A stretch of 44,467 bases of DNA from Dactylosporangium siamense (GTDB taxonomy: Bacteria > Actinomycetota > Actinomycetes > Mycobacteriales > Micromonosporaceae), in assembly GCF_016862795.1 (NCBI RefSeq), contig NZ_BONQ01000079.1:1-44467 (forward strand), in the 5' to 3' direction. The translations under genes were made by a program, and so were the position numbers. The notes under the pieces are model-generated. The model worked only from the letters and a program-made list of their open reading frames with translations, did no database searches and was not told where the DNA came from. Positions 25,667 through 33,787 of this stretch are shown here, piece by piece. The stretch's first letter is position 1. Each line of letters opens with the position of its first letter.

Positions 25667-26805
25667 GGCTCACCTCCGAGCGGCGCGCCCATCAGCTGCA
25701 TGAACTGCACTGGGTCGACCGCGCCGTTCTTGCTCGAATCGTTGTGCAGATGCGTTTCGAAGTGTAGATGAGGGCCTGAAGAGTGGCCGGTTGTGCCCGA
25801 AAGGCCGATTTCCTGACCTGGCGCGACGCTTTGACCGACGATGACGTTCGGCTGCTTCACCATGTGGCAGTATCGAGTGATGATGCCATTGGCATGCAGA
25901 ATGTCGACGAACCACCCGCAGCCCCGAACCGACGGTGAGCCGTCCCGGTCGCAACCCCAGGGCTTTCCGTTCGGGCCGATTGCATCGCAGCGCACCTTTA
26001 TGACTCGACCCGCCGCGGCCGCGTGAATGACGGTGCCTCTCGGCACGATGAGATCGACACCCTGGTGCGTGGGGCGGGATGCCGTCCGGAACCCAGAGCC
26101 GACTTTTCCTTTGACCGGGGCAGTCCATCCTGATGCGGCGATCTGCCCCACGTTGACGCATTGCAACTCGGTCTGGTCTCCGACAGCGCGCGCGGCACCG
26201 CCGGTCAAAGAGTTGACGACCGTCGACGCCAGTTCCTCATGCTTCGCATATGCGTTGGGGTACGCGCTGCGCTGCACCTTCTGCGCGGCGCGAGTCAGAC
26301 TCATAGTCTGCCAACCCGGGATCGTAATTAGCTTGTCGTAGAACTTTCGCGACGAGTATTTCGGATCCATGATCTGCTCGGGCGTGCCCCAACCCGTGCT
26401 GGGCCGTTGCTGGAACAGGCCAAGCGAGTCGTGGTCATTTCGAGTGCCAAGATTTGGTAGATTGCGCAGCCAGGACTCTTGCATCGCCGTGGCGACGGCG
26501 ATGACCCAGCCTCGCGGGGGCACCTTGAGATCCTGCCCAACCCGAACGATGATTGCCGCGTTACGGACCTGCTCCGGAGTGAGTCTGCGGTGGTTTGGCA
26601 TTTCCGCCGAAACATCGACCAGCTTGCCATTCCCGCAGCCCGAGTCATACGTGACCGTCTTGTTCGCCGCGTCGAGGAAGAACGACACCACGCCACCACT
26701 GCAGCACACCAGCACCAATACTGCGGCAAGCGCGATCAGCAGTGCTGGGCGGAGTTTGCGCTGGCCCTCCTCACCGGGGGCGCTGGCGGTCTCGAAATCC
26801 GTCAC
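25663..26805 (-). CDS. Membrane-anchored peptidoglycan hydrolase (lysozyme-like plus M23 LytM), VirB1-like
   Basis: From the GTG at 26805 the product has 380 residues. That start overlaps the upstream stop (GTGA) and has GGGAG 5 nt before it; an in-frame TTG at 26838 is weaker. A short cytoplasmic tail and one membrane helix (about residues 20-43) precede a lysozyme/transglycosylase-like region (AVATAMQESWLRNLPNL, DSLGLFQQRPSTGWG) with a plausible catalytic Glu. The C-terminal half is an M23/LytM endopeptidase with zinc motifs H-x3-D (THQGVDLIVP) and HLHFE. Gram-positive conjugation systems use such two-domain hydrolases to open the wall for the channel. The position after the VirB8-like gene fits that role. 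Confidence 0.82.
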   Translation of the reverse strand: MTDFETASAPGEEGQRKLRPALLIALAAVLVLVCCSGGVVSFFLDAANKTVTYDSGCGNGKLVDVSAEMPNHRRLTPEQVRNAAIIVRVGQDLKVPPRGWVIAVATAMQESWLRNLPNLGTRNDHDSLGLFQQRPSTGWGTPEQIMDPKYSSRKFYDKLITIPGWQTMSLTRAAQKVQRSAYPNAYAKHEELASTVVNSLTGGAARAVGDQTELQCVNVGQIAASGWTAPVKGKVGSGFRTASRPTHQGVDLIVPRGTVIHAAAAGRVIKVRCDAIGPNGKPWGCDRDGSPSVRGCGWFVDILHANGIITRYCHMVKQPNVIVGQSVAPGQEIGLSGTTGHSSGPHLHFETHLHNDSSKNGAVDPVQFMQLMGAPLGGEP

Positions 26806-27344
26806 GCCATCTCCCAGTCCAAGGAGGTGACTTGCCAACGCCCATTGATTGCCTCGAGCTGCAGGACGATTGTCCCGCCGTCGGCCGGTATCTTTGCGGT
26901 CGCAACCTGACCGAAATCCTCAAGGGCGGTCGGACCAGTGATCGTGGCAGCAGGCACATCGCTCGGGTCCGTATCAGCGAGGTCTTCCATCAACTCGCTC
27001 GACGCGTCCGGCTTCAGCCCCGCTCGCCACTGTTCGCCGGAGACGCCGGGTTTGCGTATCCATGCCTTCGCAAAGCGTGTGGCGACCGCGGTTGCGTCAG
27101 CTGCACCCTTGCTGAGCGAAGGAGCTGCCGAGGCCGACTCATCTTGCACCCCATCGTCGCCGAGCGAGCTGAACGGATCCGGGGTCTTGGTTGCAGGAGC
27201 TACAGTCGGACCGAGCGCGTCGTTGTCCGACTGGTCGCCCTCCGTGAAGATGGTACGGCCGAATCCCACTGCCACGAGCACCACGACGATGAGCGCCATC
27301 GCAATGCCGTACCGCGTGCCGAGTAGACGCAGAACCGTACGCAT
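26802..27344 (-). CDS. Single-pass VirB8/TcpC-like component of the T4SS-like operon
   Basis: This 180-residue protein has a short basic N-terminus, one membrane helix (GIAMALIVVVLVAVGFG, about residues 13-30), a Ser/Thr/Pro/Asp-rich linker, and an exported domain of about 110 residues. A leading helix (AVATRFAKAWI) followed by strands ending in GRWQVTSLDW gives an NTF2-like look. VirB8 and TcpC proteins share this fold and form part of the channel core. Sequence similarity alone is thin; the call rests on architecture plus its place between the VirB6-like and hydrolase genes. It begins 6 bp after the VirB6-like stop and overlaps the hydrolase start. Confidence 0.55.
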   Translation of the reverse strand: MRTVLRLLGTRYGIAMALIVVVLVAVGFGRTIFTEGDQSDNDALGPTVAPATKTPDPFSSLGDDGVQDESASAAPSLSKGAADATAVATRFAKAWIRKPGVSGEQWRAGLKPDASSELMEDLADTDPSDVPAATITGPTALEDFGQVATAKIPADGGTIVLQLEAINGRWQVTSLDWEMA

Positions 27345-27350
27345 GGATTC

Positions 27351-29339
27351 TCACCCCGGCAGGTTTGCCGACTCCGGTCGTCGCGCCGGCGTCCGGTCCT
27401 GTGTGGACCGATCTGAGTCGGGTCGATAGATGGAATACGACGGCGCGGTCTCTGCTGGCGAGTCCGGCTCTTCCCACACCGGCTCACGCCGTCGACGCTG
27501 TGGACCGTCCTGCCGCGTCGGCCGCTCTTCAGGCCTGGCCACGCGTTCGCCGGTCTCCGAGGATCGTTCGCCAGCGCCGGTCGAACGTTCACTGCCGCCC
27601 ACCGACAACGGGTCTTCGTCCCGGGACTCCGGCCGTTGCCGGACCGGACCGGCCTCGCCGCGCCGCTGTGGTTCGTTCGTCCCCCCAGCGTCGACGACCT
27701 TAAGTGCGGCGGCTTGGCGGACATCGCGCAGGAACAGCCTGTGCCAGCCGCCGACTGAGGTGATTGCCTTGGTGGAGTCTTTTCCGCCAAGCTGTGTGAT
27801 CCGGCGATACGGTCGCAGCAACAGCCAGCCGACGATCCCGGTCAGCCAAATTAGCAGAACCTGCAACCAGCCGGCCAATGAGGCGGTATCAAGAATCAGG
27901 CTCACTGCGAGTAGGTAGATCGCTGAACCGGTTCCAAAGATAATGATGTTGAACATTGCGGCAATAACTGCATTGCCGAGCCGTCGTAGACCGGCGTTGG
28001 CTGGTCGGAGCAGTCCGACCGTTCCTAGAATTGGCGAGGCGATTACGGCCCACCGGAAGATCAGGAATCCAAGGATTACTAGCACGGAGGCTGTAATGTC
28101 AAAAAGGGCGAAGAATAGTGCCGAAAGAATCGCCAGAAATCCTGCGCCAACTCGATCCATCCCTCTGCTGCCTTGCAGGTGCTGATAGGCTTCTGGATCT
28201 TCGGTCTTTATTTGTTCGGCGATCCGCATCCATCGCTGCTGCTTTTGCTCGGTGATGGTCTTTCGCATCGTAGATCCGATTGATGGGCCCGGCTTGCCGT
28301 CCCGAATGCGCGCCTCTTCTTCGGCAGCCGCTCGGCGTTCATCTGCTCTAATGCTCTGGATGTCCTGCCAGGAAAATGACTTTGCATCGTAGAGTGCGGG
28401 CCCGTATTTAGTAGCGGTGCTGTTGTCTGCAGAACCGAGCGTGCCTCGGAGCCAATTTCGGTACAGGAGCCCGTCCACGACAGTATCGCTGGCTCGGGCT
28501 GCCGGGAGGCGGATATCTTGGCAGGCTTTAGGATCGATATTGCGGCATTTTTCGGGTGGGATTGTTTCGTTGGGCGGACCAACGGCGTCGTGAATGACTC
28601 CAAGACTAGAAATTAATGTCCGATCTGCAATTCCTGCGGACCATGTGGGCCATGCGGCAATTGCTGTGATGATTACCATCACGAAAAGCGCCCAACCCGC
28701 CGTCGTGACGGCATTAGACAGGTCTGATTGCCTTGAGCGCCATAGAAGATATAGTCCGACAATGGTCAGCGTCACCGCACCGAATGCCGTAAATACTTTC
28801 GAATACACTGCTTTGGTGGCTGTTTCGACGAGTGGGTCTGCCCATCCCCACATGTATGTAGGATCCCATGCACGCTCGCGTACTGCGTTGGATGCTCCGA
28901 TTATGCCTGTGGCGATAAGAAACTCGCCATTTGCTACTGTGTTCTCGAATTCGGCGCTTGGGTTGGTTACGACTGACGCGCATTTAAGGTCATATGTTGT
29001 AAAGTCGTAGCCAGCGTAGCCATACTCGCTGTGCCGAAACCAGAGCCGGGAGCCCCGTGATGCCTCAGGCTCGGTAGCGAACCAGCCGGCCACGCCCGAG
29101 TCTGGGGCGCTTGGTGTTGGTGCGTCCAAGCAACTCACCCGGGACTGGACATCAACCTGTAGCCGATCCGCGCAGTTCTGGAAATTGCCCTGAACCCGCC
29201 ACTCTTCAACAGAGCACAGCCCACCCTCCGGTGCCTGCACCGGGCCGGGCGCTGCGGCCGCTGGCCCCGCTGGCCCGGCGAACAACGTTGCCACTGCGGT
29301 CACGATGATGACAGCTGCGTACACGGGCAGGCGTCTCAC
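27351..29339 (-). CDS. VirB6-like polytopic membrane protein
   Basis: The GTG at 29339 overlaps the VirB4 stop (GTGA) and gives 662 residues. It begins with a signal-like helix, then a Cys-containing extracellular region (~100 residues). Two further helices follow, then a ~130-residue hydrophilic loop. A cluster of four or five helices comes next (AGFLAILSALFFALFDITAS, VLVILGFLIFRWAVIASPIL, AVIAAMFNIIIFGTG, LQVLLIWLTGIVGWLLL). It ends with ~100 charged, Arg/Glu/Ser-rich residues, probably disordered and cytoplasmic. Conjugative systems of monoderms place such a protein next to VirB4, where it forms the inner channel. The central region (about 27.85-29.0 kb) uses A/T-ending codons freely, unlike its ends and VirB4, so its base composition is mosaic. 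Confidence 0.68.
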   Translation of the reverse strand: MRRLPVYAAVIIVTAVATLFAGPAGPAAAAPGPVQAPEGGLCSVEEWRVQGNFQNCADRLQVDVQSRVSCLDAPTPSAPDSGVAGWFATEPEASRGSRLWFRHSEYGYAGYDFTTYDLKCASVVTNPSAEFENTVANGEFLIATGIIGASNAVRERAWDPTYMWGWADPLVETATKAVYSKVFTAFGAVTLTIVGLYLLWRSRQSDLSNAVTTAGWALFVMVIITAIAAWPTWSAGIADRTLISSLGVIHDAVGPPNETIPPEKCRNIDPKACQDIRLPAARASDTVVDGLLYRNWLRGTLGSADNSTATKYGPALYDAKSFSWQDIQSIRADERRAAAEEEARIRDGKPGPSIGSTMRKTITEQKQQRWMRIAEQIKTEDPEAYQHLQGSRGMDRVGAGFLAILSALFFALFDITASVLVILGFLIFRWAVIASPILGTVGLLRPANAGLRRLGNAVIAAMFNIIIFGTGSAIYLLAVSLILDTASLAGWLQVLLIWLTGIVGWLLLRPYRRITQLGGKDSTKAITSVGGWHRLFLRDVRQAAALKVVDAGGTNEPQRRGEAGPVRQRPESRDEDPLSVGGSERSTGAGERSSETGERVARPEERPTRQDGPQRRRREPVWEEPDSPAETAPSYSIYRPDSDRSTQDRTPARRPESANLPG

Positions 29340-32300
29340 CTGTCGACCTCCGGGTCGTCGTCGTGGATGTCCACGACCTCGCCGCCGACGGTGCCGTCGA
29401 CGTGTACACCCCCCGGTGTCGTGTCGAGGTAGCGCAGGAGGTCGCGGACGTAAGAGACGTCGACGCGGACCTTCTGCACCCGGCCGTCCACGTCGCGCAT
29501 GACGAACTCGCGGAATCCCAGTCGCGAGGACGAGGACGTGTCGACCTGGGAGAGTGCCGCGAGCGTCTGCTCGTAACCGACGTCGGTCGGGACGCGCAGC
29601 AGGCGCAGCGCCTCGGCGGCGATCTCGGAGTCCTCGGCGATGCGGCCGACGAAGACGGTGGAGACGAGGTTCTGCACGTCGAGGCCGAGGATGTCGCGGG
29701 GGTTCTGGGAGGCGACCAGCGCCGCGAGGTTCCACTTGCGGGAGTCCCGGGCGAGCCGGACGAGGAAGGAGCGGCCCGAGCGCCAGCCCTCCATGAAGTG
29801 GGCCTCGTCCAGGCCGACGAGCTTGCGTTGGGTCATGTCGCCGCCGTAGCAGCGGCGGACGGCCAGGCGGTGGGCGGTGTGCAGCATCGGGAGGGCGAGG
29901 GACTCCTCCGCGGACCAGTACTCGCGCTCGATCTTCAGGTCCGGCAGGCGCAGGCCCGCCATGGTGATGACGGTGAGGGTCGCGTCGGCGCCGAGGAGGC
30001 CGGGGGGTGGGGTGCCGAAGAAGAGCATGGCGAGGGGCATCTCGGCGGTGTCCAGGAGGAGGTTGCCCAGCTCCAGGGCATCGTGGTCGCCGGTGTCGCG
30101 CAGGGAGCGGATGACGTCCTCGAGGGTCGAGGACTCCTCGGCCGGCACCTGACGGACGGCGTGGCGCAGCATGGTGGCCGTGGACGCCTCGCGGGCGACC
30201 TGCGGCGGGACGAGCATCATGCAGATGTCCTGCACGAGCATGCGGCGCTCGGCTCGCGCGTTGGAGATGGCAATCTCAAACTCGCGGTCGCCGCCTGAAC
30301 CAGCAGCATAATGACCGCGTTGCGGCGTGGGGATCAGGGAGTACGGCGCCAGCGTGCCCTGCTCGGAGCCGGTGAGGTTCAGGACGCGCGAATACGGCGC
30401 CAGCTCCGGCATCGCGCACAAGCGGGCCAGGGGGCCGGAGGGGTCGAGCAGCGTGACCTGGACCCCGCGGCGGGCGTTCAGGTAGCCCAGGGCGCCCATG
30501 AGGGTGGACTTGCCACCGCCGGGCTCGGCGACGAAGACGGCCAGGCCGGAGCGCTCGCGGACCTCCATGGGGAAGTGCAGGTCGAGGAAGACCGGGCGGC
30601 GGGAGGTGCCGGCGGTGCGGCCGATGAGGTCGCCGCGGCGGTCGCCGACGGTCGAGGCCGCCTGGGGCAGGGCGGCGGCGAAGAGCTTGACCGGCATGCG
30701 GCGCAGGTAGCCGGTGTTGGCGAGGGGTTCGCCGGGGATGAACTCGCGGGCCAGCCAGTCCTGCTGCTTCGGGTGTTGCAGGGCGACCCGCATCTCCCGG
30801 GAGTACATCTGGGTGACCCGGCGGGCCCGCTCCAGGCACTCCTCGCGGGTGCGGCCGCCGACGGCGATGCGGTGCCAGCCGTGCGCGCGGGAGGAGTCGA
30901 CGGGAAGCCCGGTGCTGATCTCGTCGCCGATGGTGAGGGCGCGCTTCGCGAGGCGTTCCAGCTCCGGGGGAGCGTCGATGCCGTGCTCGCTGTAGTCGGC
31001 CTGCTGGGAGCGGATGAGTCTGAGCCGGTGCTCGAGGTTGCGGAACGAGTCGTTGGGGCCGAGGATGTCGATCCGCGAGGAGAGCTCCATCGGCCAGGGC
31101 AGCCGCTCGTGGAAGTGCAGCCAGGGCTCGTGCCGCTCGGGGATCTCCAGGGGCTCCATCCGGCCGACGGTGAGGACCGCGACGTGCCGTTCCTCGCCGC
31201 TGACCCGGTTGACCAGCTTGACCGTGGAGCCGTAGGGCGTGCGGTACCGCTCGACCTGCTCGGTCATGGCCAGCAGGTCGCCGCGGTCCCAGGAGCCGTC
31301 GAGGGTGGTGATCTGGCCCGGCGGTGACATGCACAGCGCGACGGAGCGGTAGAGCAGCCATTCCAGCTCGAACGCGGTGACCCGGCGGCCGCGCATGCCG
31401 AACGCGCCGAGGACCTCGTCGAACTGCTCGACGGTGCGGGCCATCCTGCGCCGTTCGGCGTCGGCGACGCCGCGGCGGAAGAGGGAGCCGATGCGCTCGG
31501 CGAAGGTGTCGCCGAGGGTGCGCCGGGCGAAGGAGATGCCGAGGTAGGTCTGGCCCTCGGCGTGGTTGATCGCCAGGAGGTGCTTCTGGGCGGCGACCAG
31601 GTGGTCGGCCCATGACGGGCCGGCGCCGGCGGACGGCAGGGGATACGGCGTGTTGTTGTCCACCACGCGGGCCCACTGGTCGGCCGGGAACGGCTTGGTG
31701 GTGCGGCGCAGGTGCAGGCGGAACCCGGCGAGGCCGGCGTACTGCTCGGAGATCGCCGACAGCAGCGCCTCACGCTCGGCGTCCGGGCGGAACGCCCAGC
31801 GGACCTCGGGCAGCCAGTACCAGGCGGTGACGGTGTTCGGGGTGAACGTCAGGTGCCCGGCGATCTCGGTGATCGCCAGGTCGATCGACGCCTGGCGGTC
31901 CTTGTGCCGGGGTTTCGGGGTGCGATCCAGCGGCGTCCGCCGGCCGGGCTTGACCGCGGGCAGGGCCCTGGCCGGCCGCGGCGGCTGCTGCCCCGGGGCG
32001 TCCTGCGGGTTCCGGCGAGCCGGTGGCACCGCCACCACTTTGCCGTTCGTTTTGGCGGGTGTACGGCTGGTGCCTCCGCCCGACGGTCGACTGGGCAGCC
32101 GTGATGAACGATCCGGCTGCCGCTGCGATGGCTGCCGTTCGGTGGGTTGCCGACGGTCGGCCGGCGGCCGCTCGGCCGTCCCGGGCCGGCCGAGCATGCG
32201 GGGATGCTCGCCGCTCCACTCCAACACGTCCGGGTGATCGCGGTCCGCGAGCCCGCCGCGGTCGAGCTGCTCCGGGGCCGGGGGCAGCGCCGGCGGGCCG

Positions 32301-32752
32301 GCCTCGATCGGCCGTCGCTCGACTGGCGTGCGGTCCAGCCGGCGTCGCTCGTAGGCGCCGGGTGGCAGCGCGTCGGTCCGTGGCACCACCCGTTTGGGGG
32401 CGCGCAGGTCCTCCGGGGCCCGGCCGGCGCCGGACGACGGGGCCGCCGACACCGGGATGCCGGAGATCGGCCGGCTGCTGCCGGGATCGAGGGCCTTCAC
32501 CCGGTCGCGGGGCCGCCCGCTGGGCGGGTCGTCGAACAGGCCGAGGAACGGCGAGTCGACGTCCGCCGCGGCTGATGGGGGAGTCGACGCGCCGGCCGGG
32601 CGATCGGCCGCCGGGCCGCGGAACATCGCCACGCGACCGCCCTCGGCGGCGGCCCTCAGTCCGCCATCGTAGTCAGACGTGTGCGCAGCGTCGTCATCCG
32701 TGTCCGGCTGATTGGAGTAGCCCCCAGTGCGACGGGGAGGCGGGTTGGTCAT
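29336..32752 (-). CDS. VirB4-type conjugation/secretion ATPase
   Basis: An 1138-residue P-loop ATPase. The first ~285 residues are Pro/Arg-rich and low in complexity, an unusually long extension. After it comes the VirB4 N-domain (HLTFTPNTVTAWYWLPEVRW and RLHLRRTTKPFPADQWA). The ATPase follows, with Walker A around K748 (FVAEPGGGKSTLMGAL) and Walker B D982-E983 in LVGLDEAHFMEGW. The segment RKWNLAALVASQNPRDILG is typical of VirB4/TraC/TraE. VirB4 powers T4SS assembly and transport at the inner face of the membrane. The start overlaps the PrgI-like stop (ATGA) and the stop overlaps the VirB6-like start (GTGA), so it is the hub of a coupled operon. Confidence 0.88.
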   Translation of the reverse strand: MTNPPPRRTGGYSNQPDTDDDAAHTSDYDGGLRAAAEGGRVAMFRGPAADRPAGASTPPSAAADVDSPFLGLFDDPPSGRPRDRVKALDPGSSRPISGIPVSAAPSSGAGRAPEDLRAPKRVVPRTDALPPGAYERRRLDRTPVERRPIEAGPPALPPAPEQLDRGGLADRDHPDVLEWSGEHPRMLGRPGTAERPPADRRQPTERQPSQRQPDRSSRLPSRPSGGGTSRTPAKTNGKVVAVPPARRNPQDAPGQQPPRPARALPAVKPGRRTPLDRTPKPRHKDRQASIDLAITEIAGHLTFTPNTVTAWYWLPEVRWAFRPDAEREALLSAISEQYAGLAGFRLHLRRTTKPFPADQWARVVDNNTPYPLPSAGAGPSWADHLVAAQKHLLAINHAEGQTYLGISFARRTLGDTFAERIGSLFRRGVADAERRRMARTVEQFDEVLGAFGMRGRRVTAFELEWLLYRSVALCMSPPGQITTLDGSWDRGDLLAMTEQVERYRTPYGSTVKLVNRVSGEERHVAVLTVGRMEPLEIPERHEPWLHFHERLPWPMELSSRIDILGPNDSFRNLEHRLRLIRSQQADYSEHGIDAPPELERLAKRALTIGDEISTGLPVDSSRAHGWHRIAVGGRTREECLERARRVTQMYSREMRVALQHPKQQDWLAREFIPGEPLANTGYLRRMPVKLFAAALPQAASTVGDRRGDLIGRTAGTSRRPVFLDLHFPMEVRERSGLAVFVAEPGGGKSTLMGALGYLNARRGVQVTLLDPSGPLARLCAMPELAPYSRVLNLTGSEQGTLAPYSLIPTPQRGHYAAGSGGDREFEIAISNARAERRMLVQDICMMLVPPQVAREASTATMLRHAVRQVPAEESSTLEDVIRSLRDTGDHDALELGNLLLDTAEMPLAMLFFGTPPPGLLGADATLTVITMAGLRLPDLKIEREYWSAEESLALPMLHTAHRLAVRRCYGGDMTQRKLVGLDEAHFMEGWRSGRSFLVRLARDSRKWNLAALVASQNPRDILGLDVQNLVSTVFVGRIAEDSEIAAEALRLLRVPTDVGYEQTLAALSQVDTSSSSRLGFREFVMRDVDGRVQKVRVDVSYVRDLLRYLDTTPGGVHVDGTVGGEVVDIHDDDPEVDR

Positions 32753-33123
32753 GCGAGATCACCGGTGAGTTCCGGACGGATCCGCACCCTGGTGGCCACG
32801 AGCCTGGCATCGCGCTGCTCGTGGCTCGGCTCCCGGGTGTGGCGCCAGTCGGTCAGGGCTGTGCGGACCACCATCCGGGCGGGACGGTCGGGGTCGACGT
32901 AGCGGAAGATCAGCGACGTCGCCACGATCGCGAGGGCGATCTCGTAGGCGGGGAAGAAGTCGACCTGCAGCGTGATCATGTAGCGGATGAACATGAACAA
33001 CGGCACCAGCAGTGCGAACACCCCGTACTGCGCATAGGGCAGCTGGACAGGCAGGGTGTAGCCGGGCGGCCCGAGGTAGACCAGACGGGCCCGGTAGATG
33101 TCATCGTCGGTGCGCAGCCGCAT
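32749..33123 (-). CDS. PrgI/VirB3-like small membrane protein
   Basis: A 124-residue protein with one or two closely spaced membrane helices (VFALLVPLFMFIRYMITLQV and EIALAIVATSLIFRYVDP) early in the chain, followed by a basic cytoplasmic tail containing DWRHTREPSHEQRDARLV. Small proteins of this kind, called PrgI or VirB3, sit directly before VirB4 in Gram-positive conjugation operons and help anchor it. Here the stop overlaps the VirB4 start (ATGA). The Shine-Dalgarno sequence before the ATG is weak. Confidence 0.68.
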   Translation of the reverse strand: MRLRTDDDIYRARLVYLGPPGYTLPVQLPYAQYGVFALLVPLFMFIRYMITLQVDFFPAYEIALAIVATSLIFRYVDPDRPARMVVRTALTDWRHTREPSHEQRDARLVATRVRIRPELTGDLA

Positions 33124-33137
33124 TCTTGTTCACTCGT

Positions 33138-33163
33138 CTCAGCAGTGAGGCTCAGCAGTGAGG
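33138..33163. repeat. 13-bp perfect tandem duplication in the operon spacer
   Basis: CTCAGCAGTGAGG occurs twice head to tail (33138-33150, 33151-33163) in the 59-bp gap between the VirB2-like and PrgI-like genes. It looks like a recent slippage event and slightly lengthens the spacer. Confidence 0.85.
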
Positions 33164-33182
33164 CCGGGGAGGCAAGGCAGCC

Positions 33183-33500
33183 CTAGTTGGTTCCGAAGAT
33201 CAGCTTGACGAGCGAGTCGCCGAAGAAGAACAGCGACGCGGCGCCGGCGACGAACGCCAGCCCGATGATCGCGATGGCGGAGCTCGTGAGCACCCGCGAG
33301 ACCTCGCCCTTGCTGGCCCGGCCGATGAAGATGACGCCGAGCACGGCGAGCAGGATCGGCACGATCTTCTGGATGAAGAAGTCCAGGACGCCGTTCGTGT
33401 TGATGGTCGGCTGTGGGGACGGCGTCGGCGCCAGGGCTATGGCGTCCGCGATGCGGGTGGTCTCCCCCCACAACGCCTGGCCGATCTCCAACAACATCAT
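33183..33500 (-). CDS. Two-helix VirB2/TrbC-like small protein, first gene of the T4SS-like operon
   Basis: From the ATG at 33500 (GGGGAGG 4 nt upstream; a second ATG follows immediately) the product has 105 residues. A short N-terminal part with a Pro/Thr-rich stretch leads into two hydrophobic helices (FFIQKIVPILLAVLGVIFIG and AIAIIGLAFVAGAASLFFFG) joined by a small basic loop (GRASKGEVSR). Size and layout match VirB2/TrbC-type pilin-like or channel proteins. In-frame sequence upstream to 33578 is Arg-rich and lacks family character. It opens the minus-strand operon that runs to 25037. Confidence 0.65.
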   Translation of the reverse strand: MMLLEIGQALWGETTRIADAIALAPTPSPQPTINTNGVLDFFIQKIVPILLAVLGVIFIGRASKGEVSRVLTSSAIAIIGLAFVAGAASLFFFGDSLVKLIFGTN

Positions 33501-33607
33501 CAGACCTCCCCGGAGGCGCGACGGGCGAGGTGCACGCCGCGCGTTAAGCCTCGCTGATAAGACGACCCGGTCATACAACCCCGGCTGCTGTGTCGCCCTC
33601 CAGCGGA

Positions 33608-33613
33608 ACCTTA
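33608..33613 (-). promoter_or_regulatory. Candidate -10 element of the T4SS-like operon
   Basis: On the minus strand this reads TAAGGT, a TANNNT match about 108 bp before the first operon ATG. A GGGC-AAAC-GCCC inverted repeat (33617-33628) lies just upstream of it and could be an operator. No convincing -35 was found, so this is tentative. Confidence 0.3.
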
Positions 33614-33641
33614 TCCGGGCGTTTGCCCTGCTAAATGCCCA

Positions 33642-33669
33642 TTGTCGGGTTTAACGGTCCGAATAACGT
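33642..33669 (+). promoter_or_regulatory. Candidate sigma70-like promoter toward folP
   Basis: TTGTCG (33642-33647) and TAACGT (33664-33669) are separated by 16 bp on the plus strand, about 118 bp before the folP GTG. With folE 12 kb away, folP needs its own promoter, and this is the best match in the divergent 287-bp gap. Confidence 0.35.
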
Positions 33670-33787
33670 TCACTTGCAGAGAGTACGTTGCAGCCCTCTT
33701 TCCAACAAGCTGACCGGTCCGTGATCAGTGTTGCGGATGAGGCGCGTGCGCGGTTACCCCTGGTGGGGGACAGGTGACTGACCGAAG

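Noticed and set aside
26821-26830. Perfect AAGGAGGTGA Shine-Dalgarno-like sequence on the plus strand
   Set aside because: It lies inside the minus-strand VirB8-like gene and is followed by no plausible plus-strand coding frame; on the real strand it encodes part of the C-terminal residues VTSL.
33501-33787. Folate (THF) riboswitch or other structured leader before folP
   Set aside because: No recognisable conserved core or pairing pattern beyond short inverted repeats was found.
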